Origin: Candidatus Gaiellasilicea maunaloa
Lineage (GTDB): Bacteria; Actinomycetota; Thermoleophilia; Gaiellales; Gaiellaceae
Length of the DNA: 38,934 nucleotides
Assembly: GCA_024330215.1 (NCBI GenBank)
Contig: JANDLU010000027.1
Coordinates: forward strand, 1-38,934
Reading direction: 5' to 3'
Shown here piece after piece: positions 14,315 through 22,721 of this stretch (position 1 is its first letter; every line of letters starts with the position of its first letter). The notes beneath the pieces are model-generated. The model had not been told where the DNA came from. It saw nothing but the letters and a program-made list of their open reading frames with translations, and made no database searches. Position numbers and translations under genes: made by a program.

Positions 14315-15679
14315 TTAGGCGCGGATGACCTTGCCGGGATTCAGGATCCCGTTCGGGTCGAAGGACTCCTTCAGTCGAGCGAAGAGCGGGATCAGGTCAC
14401 TGTGCTCCTGCTCGAGGTGATCGATCTTCCCGAGGCCGATGCCGTGCTCGCCCGTGCAGGTTCCCCCGCGCGCGAGTGCCCAGCCGACGATTTCCGTGCT
14501 CAGTCGGTCGACGCGACCGCGCTCGTCCGGGTCCTCTGGGTCGAACATCAGCAGCACGTGATAGTTGCCGTCGCCGGCGTGCGCGACGATCGCCGCATTG
14601 AGGCGGAGGTCGTCGGCCAGCTGCCGGGCGTGCGCAATCGCGCCGGCAAGCTCGCTGACGGGGACACAGACGTCGGTCGCCCTATGCACCTTCCCGGGCG
14701 ACTCGTTCAACAACGCGAAGAGCACGTGGTGGCGCGCCTCCCAGAGGCGGGAGCGCGCCTCGGCCTCGTGCGCTTCGACGAGCTCGATGCAGCCTTCCCA
14801 GTTGGCCACGTCCGCGACCGTGGCCGCGTCACCGGCGACGGCGGCCTTGGTGCCGGCCACCTCGATGAAGAGCGTCGGCGCGGGAGCGAACGCCGAGCCT
14901 TTGTAGGCGTTCACAGCCGCGATCGTGGGAGCGTCGAGAAGCTCGAGTCGCTGAACCCCGACCCCGGCGGCGGCGAGGGTCGCGGCGCACTGGCACGCGC
15001 TGTCGAGCGACGGGAACGAACCTCGCAGCGCGACCGTGTGCTCCGGGATTCCCGCGAGCCTGACCGTGAGCTGCGTGATTACGCCGAGCGTCCCCTCGCT
15101 ACCGACGAAGAGGGATTTGAGGTCGTAGCCGGCCGAGCTCTTGACCGTGCGCGAGCCCGGACGGATCACCGAGCCGTCCGCGAGCACGACCTCGAGCGCG
15201 AGCACGTTCGCGCGCATGCCCCCGTACCGCACCGTCGTCGTACCCGACGCGTTCGTCGCGGCCATGCCGCCGAGCGTGGCGTCGGCGCCAGGGTCCACCG
15301 TGAACCAGAGCCCCTCTCTCGCCGCGACGCGGTTCAGCTCGCTCCGGAGCGTTCCCGCCTGCACGTCCGCCTGCAGATCGGCGGGTCGCAGGGCGAGGAC
15401 GCGGTCGAGCCGCGAGAGGTCGAGCGAGATGCCTCCCGCGACGGGAATCACATGACCCTCGAGCGACGTCCCGGCCCCGAACGCCGTTACGGGAACAACC
15501 TCGGCGTTCGCCCACGCGAGGATCCGCGAAACGTCTTCCGTCGACTCCGCGTAGACCACGGCGTCGGGGTGGCACGGCTCGTGATAGCTCAGGTCGCTGC
15601 TGTGCCCGTCGAGAACCGACGCCCCGGCGCCGAGCTGCGACTCGGGGAGAAAGGCCGCCAGCAGTTTGCGCAACGTCAC
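14315..15679 (-). CDS. FAD-binding D-lactate dehydrogenase / GlcD-type oxidase
   Basis: A 454-residue flavoprotein of the vanillyl-alcohol-oxidase-fold family. The FAD-binding part carries VPVTAFGAGTSLEGHVIP, PGADATLGGMAATNASGTTTVRYG and SSAGYDLKSLFVGSEGTLGVIT. The C-terminal part has the substrate-side AHAGDGNYHVLLMFDPEDP and GTCTGEHGIGLGK, ending FDPNGILNPGKV. This is the pattern of D-lactate dehydrogenase (cytochrome-linked) and glycolate oxidase subunit D. The GTG start at 15679 is the natural one (VTLRKLL). It converges with the GntR gene, with a gap of only four bases, and is divergent from the ornithine cyclodeaminase pseudogene. A D-2-hydroxyacid dehydrogenase gene occurs later in the window, but the exact hydroxyacid is not known. 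Confidence 0.88.
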   Translation of the reverse strand: MTLRKLLAAFLPESQLGAGASVLDGHSSDLSYHEPCHPDAVVYAESTEDVSRILAWANAEVVPVTAFGAGTSLEGHVIPVAGGISLDLSRLDRVLALRPADLQADVQAGTLRSELNRVAAREGLWFTVDPGADATLGGMAATNASGTTTVRYGGMRANVLALEVVLADGSVIRPGSRTVKSSAGYDLKSLFVGSEGTLGVITQLTVRLAGIPEHTVALRGSFPSLDSACQCAATLAAAGVGVQRLELLDAPTIAAVNAYKGSAFAPAPTLFIEVAGTKAAVAGDAATVADVANWEGCIELVEAHEAEARSRLWEARHHVLFALLNESPGKVHRATDVCVPVSELAGAIAHARQLADDLRLNAAIVAHAGDGNYHVLLMFDPEDPDERGRVDRLSTEIVGWALARGGTCTGEHGIGLGKIDHLEQEHSDLIPLFARLKESFDPNGILNPGKVIRA

Positions 15680-15729
15680 GCTAGAAGGCTACGGGTCAAC
15701 TGCTGCCGCGGTGTAGTGTCGCGCGTTCC

Positions 15730-16668
15730 ATGAGACAGCCGATCCTGCTCTCGCACACCGACGTCGAAGCAGTCCTCGACATGCAATGACGCCTTCGAGG
15801 CCGTCGAACACGCGCAAATCCATCTCGGATGCGTTCGACCGTCATGCCGCTGCGAGTCGCGGCCCCAGTCGCCGACGCCGAAGAGATCCCCGTGATGATG
15901 CCGGTGTACCTGCCTCACGAGCGAGCAGCTCGGGTTCAGGAGCGCGTCAAGCCTTCAAGCGCAACCCCCGAGCATGGGCTCCCGCTCGTCGAAAGGCTGA
16001 TCGTGCTCCTGGACCCCACGACCGGCCAGCTGCTCTCGCTGATGGGCGGCGTGCACATCACCACGACGAGGGAGGCCGCCGCATCGGCCGTTGCGACGCG
16101 CGCGCTGGCCAACGCCGACGCGTCGACTCTCGCGCTCGTCGGCGCGCGCGTCCAGGCGGGCAGCGGTCTTGAGGCGATGCTGGCCGTCCGCTCGATCACG
16201 AAGGTCCGAGTCGCTTTGTCACGGGGACCTCGTAGCACTACCCCGACATCTCGATCCAGGCCAGTCGAAGCGGTGGGTGAGGCTGTCGTTGGTGCGGACC
16301 TCGTCTGCACGATCTCAACGCTACAGAGCCCGGTGCTTAGGCTGAAGTGGCTGCAACCCGGCTGCCAGGTGAACGCCGTGAGATCGCACTCACCGCCTGC
16401 TCGTGAGATCGACACCGCCGCGATGGCGCACGCACGCGTCGCAGTCGACAGCCGGGAGGCCGCCCTCGGCGAGTGCGGCGACTGCGTGATCCTAATCGGC
16501 GAGGGGTTGTTCTCGTCCGAGCACGTCTCAGATGCCCGTCATCGGGTGTTGAGTCATAGGGGAAGCCCCCAATGCAGCAAAGCGTTCGTGCGGTCACGTG
16601 GTGATGCTGGAAGGCATCGACTGCATCTTTGAAGCCGCGGCAGCGCCTTCTACGAGAACCCTGCAGTG
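15730..16668 (+). pseudogene. Ornithine cyclodeaminase / mu-crystallin family pseudogene
   Basis: An ATG at 15730 opens MRQPILLSHTDVEAVLDM, the family N-terminus, but the frame stops after 19 codons and resumes one frame over as DAFEAVEHAQIHLG. A third segment from about 15840 continues with LVERLIVLLDPTTGQLLSLMGGVHITTTREAAASAVATRAL, the degenerate NAD motif LALVGARVQAGSG, and later ADLVCTISTLQSPVL, NAVRSHSP and IDTAAMAHARVAVDSREAA. The tail (LEGIDCIFEAAA) appears in yet another frame before the GAF gene. Intact relatives reduce cyclic imines or deaminate ornithine with NAD(P). At least three frame breaks make this a real decayed gene rather than one sequencing slip. Confidence 0.8.
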
Positions 16669-17157
16669 ATGGAGCATTCAAACGAGCGCATTGAGGAGTC
16701 TGAGGACTTGTACGCGGCGTCCCTCGACGTTATCGCCGACGATCTTCGCTCCAAATTGAGGGCCAGCCGGGTCACGATTCGGATTGCGAACGACAAGGGG
16801 GAGTTTCCGGTTGTCGCCGAGGCTCGCCTCCCTGGTGTTCAGACGCTCTTCGGCGTGACAACGATCGACCCACGTGCCGGTGAGACATTTCTCTTCGTCG
16901 AACGTGAGCTGCGACCGGTCGTGCAAGACGACATCTTGCTGGACGAACTCGCACCGCCACCGGGTTTCTCTGTACGTTACGGCGCCCGTGCACAAATGCT
17001 TGCGCCCGTCGTCCGCGGTGGGAGGCTCCTCGGGGTCGTCTCGGTGCATCAGGTCGACGCTCCGCGGCACTGGTCGATATCGGATCTAGCGATCCTTAAG
17101 CTCGCGGCGGAGTCGGCACAATGCGTCGTTGCAGAGGACCGAGACGAGAGCAGCTGA
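16669..17157 (+). CDS. GAF-domain protein
   Basis: A 162-residue protein (the GTG one codon earlier is an equal start). Nearly the whole length is a GAF domain: an N-terminal helix (SLDVIADDLRSKLRASRVTIRI), central strands around FPVVAEARLPGV and LAPVVRGGRLLGVVSVHQ, then WSISDLAILKLAAESAQCVVAED. GAF domains bind small ligands or mediate dimerisation and are normally attached to output domains. None is present here, and the following 450 bases are transposon debris. It could be the surviving sensor part of a regulator such as a PucR- or IclR-like protein, or a free-standing accessory protein. The codon pattern looks intact. It is upstream of and on the same strand as the hydantoinase operon, 456-510 bases away. 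Confidence 0.7.
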   Translation: MEHSNERIEESEDLYAASLDVIADDLRSKLRASRVTIRIANDKGEFPVVAEARLPGVQTLFGVTTIDPRAGETFLFVERELRPVVQDDILLDELAPPPGFSVRYGARAQMLAPVVRGGRLLGVVSVHQVDAPRHWSISDLAILKLAAESAQCVVAEDRDESS

Positions 17158-17189
17158 CCGGACCCGTGCCGTCGGTCCCCTCGCTATGA

Positions 17190-17515
17190 GAGCCGGAGCT
17201 GTCTCCTGTTCCTTCAGTTGCTGGAGGCGGCCGGACTCTTCCAGCCGAGGCCGGGGCGTGACGCCTGATCGTGTTGTTGCTAGTTCTCCAGTCTTCGATC
17301 ACGATCTTCGCCTCGAGCAGCGAATCGACGCTTCGACGGCGAGCAGCTCGTCACCGACGCGGCTCCGGAAGGAATTCCACGAAGGGGGTCTGCCAAGCGA
17401 GCCGTGGCCAGATGTAGGAGCTGCCCGGTGTCGCCGAAACGCACCAGTCGCGGATCGCGTTCGCGGTCAGCCCCGGGTCCGTTGTCCATCCGCACGAGCT
17501 CGGGCGCGCGTGACA
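17190..17515 (-). pseudogene. Relic of an IS3-like DDE transposase (C-terminal half)
   Basis: On the minus strand several frames join to give an rve/DDE integrase core: PELVRMDNGP (second catalytic aspartate), LTANAIRDWCVSATPGSSYI, then LAWQTPFVEF (catalytic glutamate), FRSRVGDELLAVEA, SLLEAKIVIEDWRTSNNT and ALGWKSPAA-like residues. At least three frameshifts are needed, and the N-terminal half and terminal inverted repeats are not seen. It is an old, dead insertion sequence of the IS3 group. The remaining bases between the GAF gene and the amidohydrolase (17158-17613) show nothing else I can name. Confidence 0.75.
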
Positions 17516-17667
17516 GCACGCCTGGCGCCGACGATCCGGGTGTATGACTTATTCTGCCGCGATCTCGCAGCTCGTAGTCTGGAGCCCAGGGCGAATCCTT
17601 CACTGATTGACGGATGAGACGCGGTTTCTTGACTTCCCACGCTCAGCGCTTGAGTCTTGCCAGTGTC

Positions 17668-18942
17668 ATGTCACGGGAATTGACCGAGGTTCCAGCAAAC
17701 GAAACACGCGCGAACCAGGAGTCTCGGTCTGTGTACGCGAGCCTCGCCGATCTGGCGCGGATAGGTGGCGGTGCCGACGGCGGAGTCACGCGCGTTGCCT
17801 GGTCGCCTGAGCTGTTCGACGCCTACGCGTGGGCCGGGGAACGGATGCGCACGATGGGACTTGAGGTAGAGATCGACTCTGCGGGCAACCTGCTCGGGCG
17901 TTGGTCCGCCGGCCCCGTGGGCAGTAGCGCGGTCGTCGTCGGCTCCCACCTCGACACGGTTCCTTCGGGCGGTCGCTTCGACGGCGCCCTCGGCGTCGTC
18001 GCTGCCATCCACGCCGTTCGCGTGCTGAAGGAGGAGGGATTCGAGCCGGATCGTCCGCTCTGGATCGTGGCCTTCATGGACGAGGAGGGGACGCGGTTCA
18101 ACGCGGCCCTATTCGGCAGCCGCGCTTTCACGGGCGAGTCCCTCACAGGCCTCGGCGACCGGATGGGCACGGATGGCGTCTCCCTCCGTGAGGCGATGGC
18201 CGCGGCCGGCTACGAGCTCGATCGCGCCGGGGAGGCGTGCCGCGTCGGTCGGGTCGGCGCGTACCTCGAGCTCCATATCGAGCAGGGGCCGGTGCTCGAG
18301 TCGGAGGGCGTGGAGATCGGCGTCGTCACCTCGATCGTCGGGTTGCGTGGCTACCGCGTGCGGCTGACGGGCGAGGCGAACCACGCCGGTACGACCCCGA
18401 TGGGGCTCCGACGTGACGCGCTCGCCGGCGCGGCGCGGATCGCGCTCGAGCTGCGCGAGGCCGCGCGTGCGCGTGCGGAGACGACCGCGAATGTCGGCAG
18501 GATTGCGGTCGAGCCCGGCGGCGCGAACGTCGTTCCCGGGTTGGCGGACTTCACGATCGACGTGAGGGCGACGACCGTCGAGGGCCTTGGCGAGCTCGAG
18601 CACCTCGTCGTCGAGTCGGTAGCGCGGATCGCGGCGGAGGAGGGTCTCGGTCCCGATGTGCAGCAGACGTTCGCGCTCGATCCGCTCGAGCTCGACCCGG
18701 CGTTGGTTTCCGCGGTCGAGCGGGCCGCAGCAGAGGAGGGCGCGAGCGCGATGCGCCTGCCGAGCGGCGCCGGACACGACGCGATGATCGTCGGCCGTCA
18801 CGTTCCGGCTGCGATGCTCTTCGTGCCGAGCCACCGCGGCATCAGTCATTCGCCCGAGGAGTACAGCTCGCCCGAGCACGTCGAGCTGGGCATGCGAGTC
18901 CTGGCGCGCGTCCTCCGGTCGACCCTGAGAACGGACGGGTGA
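17668..18942 (+). CDS. hyuC: N-carbamoyl-L-amino-acid hydrolase / allantoate amidohydrolase-type M20 enzyme
   Basis: A 424-residue M20-family zinc amidohydrolase if ATG 17668 is used; an in-frame ATG at 17614 would add 18 residues. Metal-site motifs are GSHLDTVPSGGRFDGALGV (H94, D105) and FMDEEGTRF (E139/E140), then HIEQGPVLE and, near the end, PSGAGHDAM. The lid domain shows RLTGEANHAGTTPMGLRRDAL, typical of the carbamoylase/allantoate branch (AmaB, HyuC, AllC). These enzymes remove the carbamoyl group from N-carbamoyl amino acids or split allantoate in the cytoplasm. The next gene starts three bases after its stop and encodes a hydantoinase subunit, which fits ring opening followed by decarbamoylation. 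Stereochemistry and substrate are inferred only from the family. Confidence 0.85.
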   Translation: MSRELTEVPANETRANQESRSVYASLADLARIGGGADGGVTRVAWSPELFDAYAWAGERMRTMGLEVEIDSAGNLLGRWSAGPVGSSAVVVGSHLDTVPSGGRFDGALGVVAAIHAVRVLKEEGFEPDRPLWIVAFMDEEGTRFNAALFGSRAFTGESLTGLGDRMGTDGVSLREAMAAAGYELDRAGEACRVGRVGAYLELHIEQGPVLESEGVEIGVVTSIVGLRGYRVRLTGEANHAGTTPMGLRRDALAGAARIALELREAARARAETTANVGRIAVEPGGANVVPGLADFTIDVRATTVEGLGELEHLVVESVARIAAEEGLGPDVQQTFALDPLELDPALVSAVERAAAEEGASAMRLPSGAGHDAMIVGRHVPAAMLFVPSHRGISHSPEEYSSPEHVELGMRVLARVLRSTLRTDG

Positions 18943-18945
18943 TCC

Positions 18946-21006
18946 ATGCCCGTCGTCGGCGTCGACATCGGTGGGACGTTCACGGACTTTATGCTCTATG
19001 ACGCGGCTTCCGGTGCGGTTCACGTGCACAAGGTGCCGTCGACTCCGGCCGAGCCGGAGAAGGCGATGGTCAGCGGGCTCGCGGAGCTCTGCGCCGCCGC
19101 CGGGCTCGCGCCTAGGGATGTGACCGGTGTCTTCCACGGCACGACTGTCGCGACGAACGCCGTGCTCGAGCATGAGGGGGCGGTGGCGGGGATGATCACG
19201 ACGCGTGGCTTCCGCGACATCGTTCACATCGGCCGTCATCAGAGGCCGCTGCACTACTCGGTGATGCAGGACATACCGTGGCAGGCCCGTCCGTTCGTAC
19301 AACGGCGTCACCGCAAGGTCGTGACCGAGCGGGTCGTGCCGCCGATCGGGGAGGTCCTGACCCCGCTCGACGAAGACGAAGTGCGCGTCGCAGCGCGGGA
19401 GCTGCGCGAGGAGGGGGTCGAGGCCGTCGCCGTCTGCTTTCTCTTCTCGTACTTGAACCCGGAGCACGAGCGCCGCGCGGCGACGATCGTACGGGAGGAG
19501 ATGCCTGGCGCATTCGTCACTACGAGCGCCGACATCTTCCCCCAGTTCCGCGAGTTCGAGCGCTTCACGACTGCAACTATGAGCGCCTTCGTCGGCCCCA
19601 AGACGGGCAGATACCTCGACCGGCTCGCAAGTGCGCTCGACGAGGAGGGGGTCAGCGGCGAGCTGCATGTGATGATGTCGAGCGGCGGTGTGGCCAGTGT
19701 CCGTACGGCGGCCGAGCGGCCTGTGACGCTCCTGCTTTCGGGGCCGGCGGCCGGGATTCTCGGGGGCCAATGGGCCGGCGCGCTCGCCGGTCGGCGACGG
19801 CTGATCACGTTCGATATGGGCGGGACGTCCGCTGACATCGGGATCGTCACCGAGGAAGGAGTCAGCGAAGCTTCGGCCCGCGACACCTGGGTCGGCGGCT
19901 ACCCGCTGCTCGTGCCGATGCTCGACGTACACGCGATCGGCGCCGGCGGCGGTTCGATCGCCTACGTCGACGAGGGCGGCGCCTTCCGTGTTGGCCCCCG
20001 TAGCGCCGGCGCCGTACCCGGTCCCGCCGCGTACGGCCACGGTGGGTCTGAGCCTACGATCAGCGACGCGCACGTCGTGCTCGGCCGCCTCGACCCCGAC
20101 CGCTTCCTCGGAGGCCGGATGAGGCTCGACCGCAACGCCGCCGTTGCCGTCGTCGAGAAGCTCGCCGACCGGCTCGGGCTCGGCCTGCTCGAAGCCGCAG
20201 AGGGGATCCTCACGATCGCCAACTCGAATATGGCTCGCGCGATCCGCTCGCGCACGATCGAGAAGGGTCACGACCCGCGGGAGTTCACGCTCGTCGCTTT
20301 CGGCGGTGCTGGTCCACTCCACGCGGCCGAGGTCGCCGACTCGCTGGAGATACCCGAGGTGCTCGTACCGCCGCACCCGGGCATCACCTCCGCAGGCGGT
20401 CTGCTCACGAGCGACCTGAAGTACGACCAGATGCGTACCGTCTTCCAGCTCCAGGGGAGCGTCGATGCCGATCGGCTCAACCGGGAGCTCGACGGGCTCG
20501 CGGCCGAGCTGCGCGGCTGGTTGGAGCGCGACGGCGTGCCCAGTGAGGAGGTCGTAGTGATCCGCTCGCTCGACTGCCGCTACGTCGGCCAGGGGTACGA
20601 GCTCCGGGTGACGCTCGCCAACGGCCCCTTCACCGAGGAGACGCTCAACCAGTTCCACGTCCTCCACGAGCGCGAGTACGGGAGCGCTTACGCCGACCCG
20701 ATCGAGATCGTGAACGCGCGGGTGACGGCGATCGGCCGACGGCCGACCCTCGATTCGCTGCCGGTTGCAAGCGGGAGCCTCGAGGAGGCGCTCGTCGGCG
20801 AGAACGAGGGGTTCTTTCGGCTCGATGGCAACCTGCAGGCGCTGCGAACGCGGTTCTACGACCGCAGCCTCCTGCCGCTCAACGAGACGCTCGCGGGGCC
20901 TGCGGTCGTCTTCCACCTCGATACCACCACGGTCGTTCCGCCCGGCTGGAACGTGAGGGCGGATCGCCACGGCAACCTGATCCTGACGAACGGAGGAGCC
21001 TCCTGA
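18946..21006 (+). CDS. hyuA: Hydantoinase / oxoprolinase subunit A (ATP-dependent)
   Basis: A 686-residue protein of the N-methylhydantoinase A / 5-oxoprolinase family. The N-terminus VVGVDIGGTFTDFMLYD is the phosphate loop of the actin-like ATPase fold, followed by FHGTTVATNAVLEHEGA and GMITTRGFRDIVHIGR. The middle carries LLSGPAAGILGG, ITFDMGGTSADIGI and DVHAIGAGGGSIA; the later part has FGGAGPLHAAEVAD and RYVGQGYELRV. With subunit B it hydrolyses hydantoins or 5-oxoproline using ATP. It starts three bases after the amidohydrolase stop, and its own last codons overlap the next gene. The full length is normal for subunit A. Whether the ring is hydantoin, N-methylhydantoin or oxoproline cannot be told from sequence. 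Confidence 0.9.
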   Translation: MPVVGVDIGGTFTDFMLYDAASGAVHVHKVPSTPAEPEKAMVSGLAELCAAAGLAPRDVTGVFHGTTVATNAVLEHEGAVAGMITTRGFRDIVHIGRHQRPLHYSVMQDIPWQARPFVQRRHRKVVTERVVPPIGEVLTPLDEDEVRVAARELREEGVEAVAVCFLFSYLNPEHERRAATIVREEMPGAFVTTSADIFPQFREFERFTTATMSAFVGPKTGRYLDRLASALDEEGVSGELHVMMSSGGVASVRTAAERPVTLLLSGPAAGILGGQWAGALAGRRRLITFDMGGTSADIGIVTEEGVSEASARDTWVGGYPLLVPMLDVHAIGAGGGSIAYVDEGGAFRVGPRSAGAVPGPAAYGHGGSEPTISDAHVVLGRLDPDRFLGGRMRLDRNAAVAVVEKLADRLGLGLLEAAEGILTIANSNMARAIRSRTIEKGHDPREFTLVAFGGAGPLHAAEVADSLEIPEVLVPPHPGITSAGGLLTSDLKYDQMRTVFQLQGSVDADRLNRELDGLAAELRGWLERDGVPSEEVVVIRSLDCRYVGQGYELRVTLANGPFTEETLNQFHVLHEREYGSAYADPIEIVNARVTAIGRRPTLDSLPVASGSLEEALVGENEGFFRLDGNLQALRTRFYDRSLLPLNETLAGPAVVFHLDTTTVVPPGWNVRADRHGNLILTNGGAS

Positions 21007-22721
21007 GCACCGTCCAGACCCGCGTCGATCCCGTCACCGCTGCGGTGATCGCCGGCGCGCTCGACTCGATCGCGGTCGAGATGGGCCACAAGCTCGCGCG
21101 CATGGCCTACTCCTCGATCATCCGAGAGTCGGAGGATTTCGGCTGCGTCCTTTGCGACGCGGACGGTCGCCAGCTCTGCGAGTCCTCGCAGTCGACGCCG
21201 CTGCAGTCGGGACCGATCCCCGGCTACATCGCCGGCATCAACCGGCGCTTCGCCGAGCTCGAACACGACTGGAAGCCGGGCGACGTCGTGATCCACAACC
21301 ACTCCTACTACGGCGCTTCGCACCAGCCCGATGTCGGCTTCGTCGTCCCGGTGTTCTACGAAGACGAGCTCATCGGCTTTTCGGCGACCACGGCGCACCA
21401 TCTCGACCTCGGCGCTCTCACGCCGGGGAGCTGCGGAATCGTCGACGCCACCGACGCGTACGCCGAGGGACTCCAGCTCAACGCGATCAAGATCGAGGAG
21501 GAGGGTCGCAGGAACGACTTCATCTGGCAGATCCTTCGCGACAACTGCCGGGCGCCCCAACTCGTCGTCGGCGACATGGAGGCGCAAGTCGCCGCTTGCA
21601 AGATCGGCGCCGGCCGCTTCGTCGAGTTGATCGACCGTTACGGCCTCGAAACGGTCAAGAACGCGAGCGAGGACTTGATGGACTACTCCGACCGAATGCT
21701 GCGGCGGGAGATCGCGCAACTCCCGGACGGCACCTACGAGGCCGAGGGGTTCCTCGACGGTTTCGTCGACCATCCCGATCCGTCGTACAAGAACCTGAAG
21801 GTGAAGGTGGCGGTCAGGGTTGAGGGCTCGGAGATCACCGTCGACCTTACGGGGACCGCACCCCAGGTCGACCTGCCGATCAATATGCCGTTCGTCGGTA
21901 CGGTCGACATCGCGATCTGGGTGACGCTGCGCTCGATCTTGCTCGACGCTTGGACGCACGACCCGGTGCCGACGAACTCGGGGCTCTTCCGTGCGATCTC
22001 GATCGTCGCTCCCGAGGGCTGCATCGCGAACCCGACCTTCCCGGCGCCGACCATCGCCCGCTTCTGCGGCGGCAACATCATCGCCGACACCGTGATGCGC
22101 GCCCTCGCCCCGGTCCTGCCCGATCGTGTCGGCGCAGGGGTCGGCAACCTCAAAGTGGTCGCCTACTCGGGCTTTGGCGGCGGCCAGCACTGGGTGTACA
22201 TGGACATCCAGGAGGGGAGCTACGGCGGCCGGTACGGCAAGGACGGTCTCGATGCCGTGGACACCCTCTACGCGAACACGCGCAACAACCCGATCGAGGA
22301 CATCGAGTCGCATTTCCCGCTGCGTGTGACCCAGTACGAGCTGCTCGCGGACCGGGGTGGTCCGGGCCGGTGGCGGGGCGGGCTCGGCACGACGCGGGAG
22401 ATCGAGTTCCTCGACGACGCCGGCTACTCGCTAGAGGGCGACGGCTCGGTCACGCCGCCCCCGGGTCTCTTCGGCGGGGCGGAAGGAACGCCGGGCGCGG
22501 TTCTGCTCAACCGGGGAACGCGCGGCGTGCTCGAGCTGCCGTCCAAGTTCCCGTACCGGAAGGCGGCGGCCGGGGACCGACTCTGCCTGATCTCGCCCTG
22601 CGGTGGCGGCTACGGCGACCCGCTGGAACGGGACCGCGACGCGGTTCGGGAAGACCTGATCGACGGATACGTGAGCCGGGAATCGGCTCGGACCCACTAC
22701 GGAGCGAAGGAGCTGGAATGA
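21003..22721 (+). CDS. hyuB: Hydantoinase / oxoprolinase subunit B, probable CTG start
   Basis: A 572-residue protein if translation begins at CTG 21003. An in-frame GTG at 21045 exists but would remove DPVTAAVIAGAL, which is the conserved family N-terminus, and it has no ribosome site. CTG 21003 has GGAGGAG about five bases upstream and overlaps the subunit A stop (CTGA), so a rare CTG start is likely. Family motifs follow: MAYSSIIRESEDFGCVL, QSTPLQSGPIPGYI, GDVVIHNHSYYGASHQPDV, VDLTGTAPQVDLPINMP, FCGGNIIADTVMRAL, and the C-terminal GGPGRWRGGLGTTREIEF and ISPCGGGYGDPLERD. It forms the catalytic complex with subunit A. Its stop overlaps the binding-protein start by four bases (ATGA). Confidence 0.9.
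   Translation: MSTVQTRVDPVTAAVIAGALDSIAVEMGHKLARMAYSSIIRESEDFGCVLCDADGRQLCESSQSTPLQSGPIPGYIAGINRRFAELEHDWKPGDVVIHNHSYYGASHQPDVGFVVPVFYEDELIGFSATTAHHLDLGALTPGSCGIVDATDAYAEGLQLNAIKIEEEGRRNDFIWQILRDNCRAPQLVVGDMEAQVAACKIGAGRFVELIDRYGLETVKNASEDLMDYSDRMLRREIAQLPDGTYEAEGFLDGFVDHPDPSYKNLKVKVAVRVEGSEITVDLTGTAPQVDLPINMPFVGTVDIAIWVTLRSILLDAWTHDPVPTNSGLFRAISIVAPEGCIANPTFPAPTIARFCGGNIIADTVMRALAPVLPDRVGAGVGNLKVVAYSGFGGGQHWVYMDIQEGSYGGRYGKDGLDAVDTLYANTRNNPIEDIESHFPLRVTQYELLADRGGPGRWRGGLGTTREIEFLDDAGYSLEGDGSVTPPPGLFGGAEGTPGAVLLNRGTRGVLELPSKFPYRKAAAGDRLCLISPCGGGYGDPLERDRDAVREDLIDGYVSRESARTHYGAKELE

Noticed and set aside
18109-20970. A 953-codon open frame on the minus strand opposite the hydantoinase genes
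   Set aside because: It is the antisense shadow of high-GC codons in the amidohydrolase and subunit A genes; the product is Arg/Asp/Glu-rich with no recognisable domain.
20856-22313. A 485-codon minus-strand open frame opposite hydantoinase subunit B
   Set aside because: Same GC-driven antisense shadow; low-complexity composition and no start signal.
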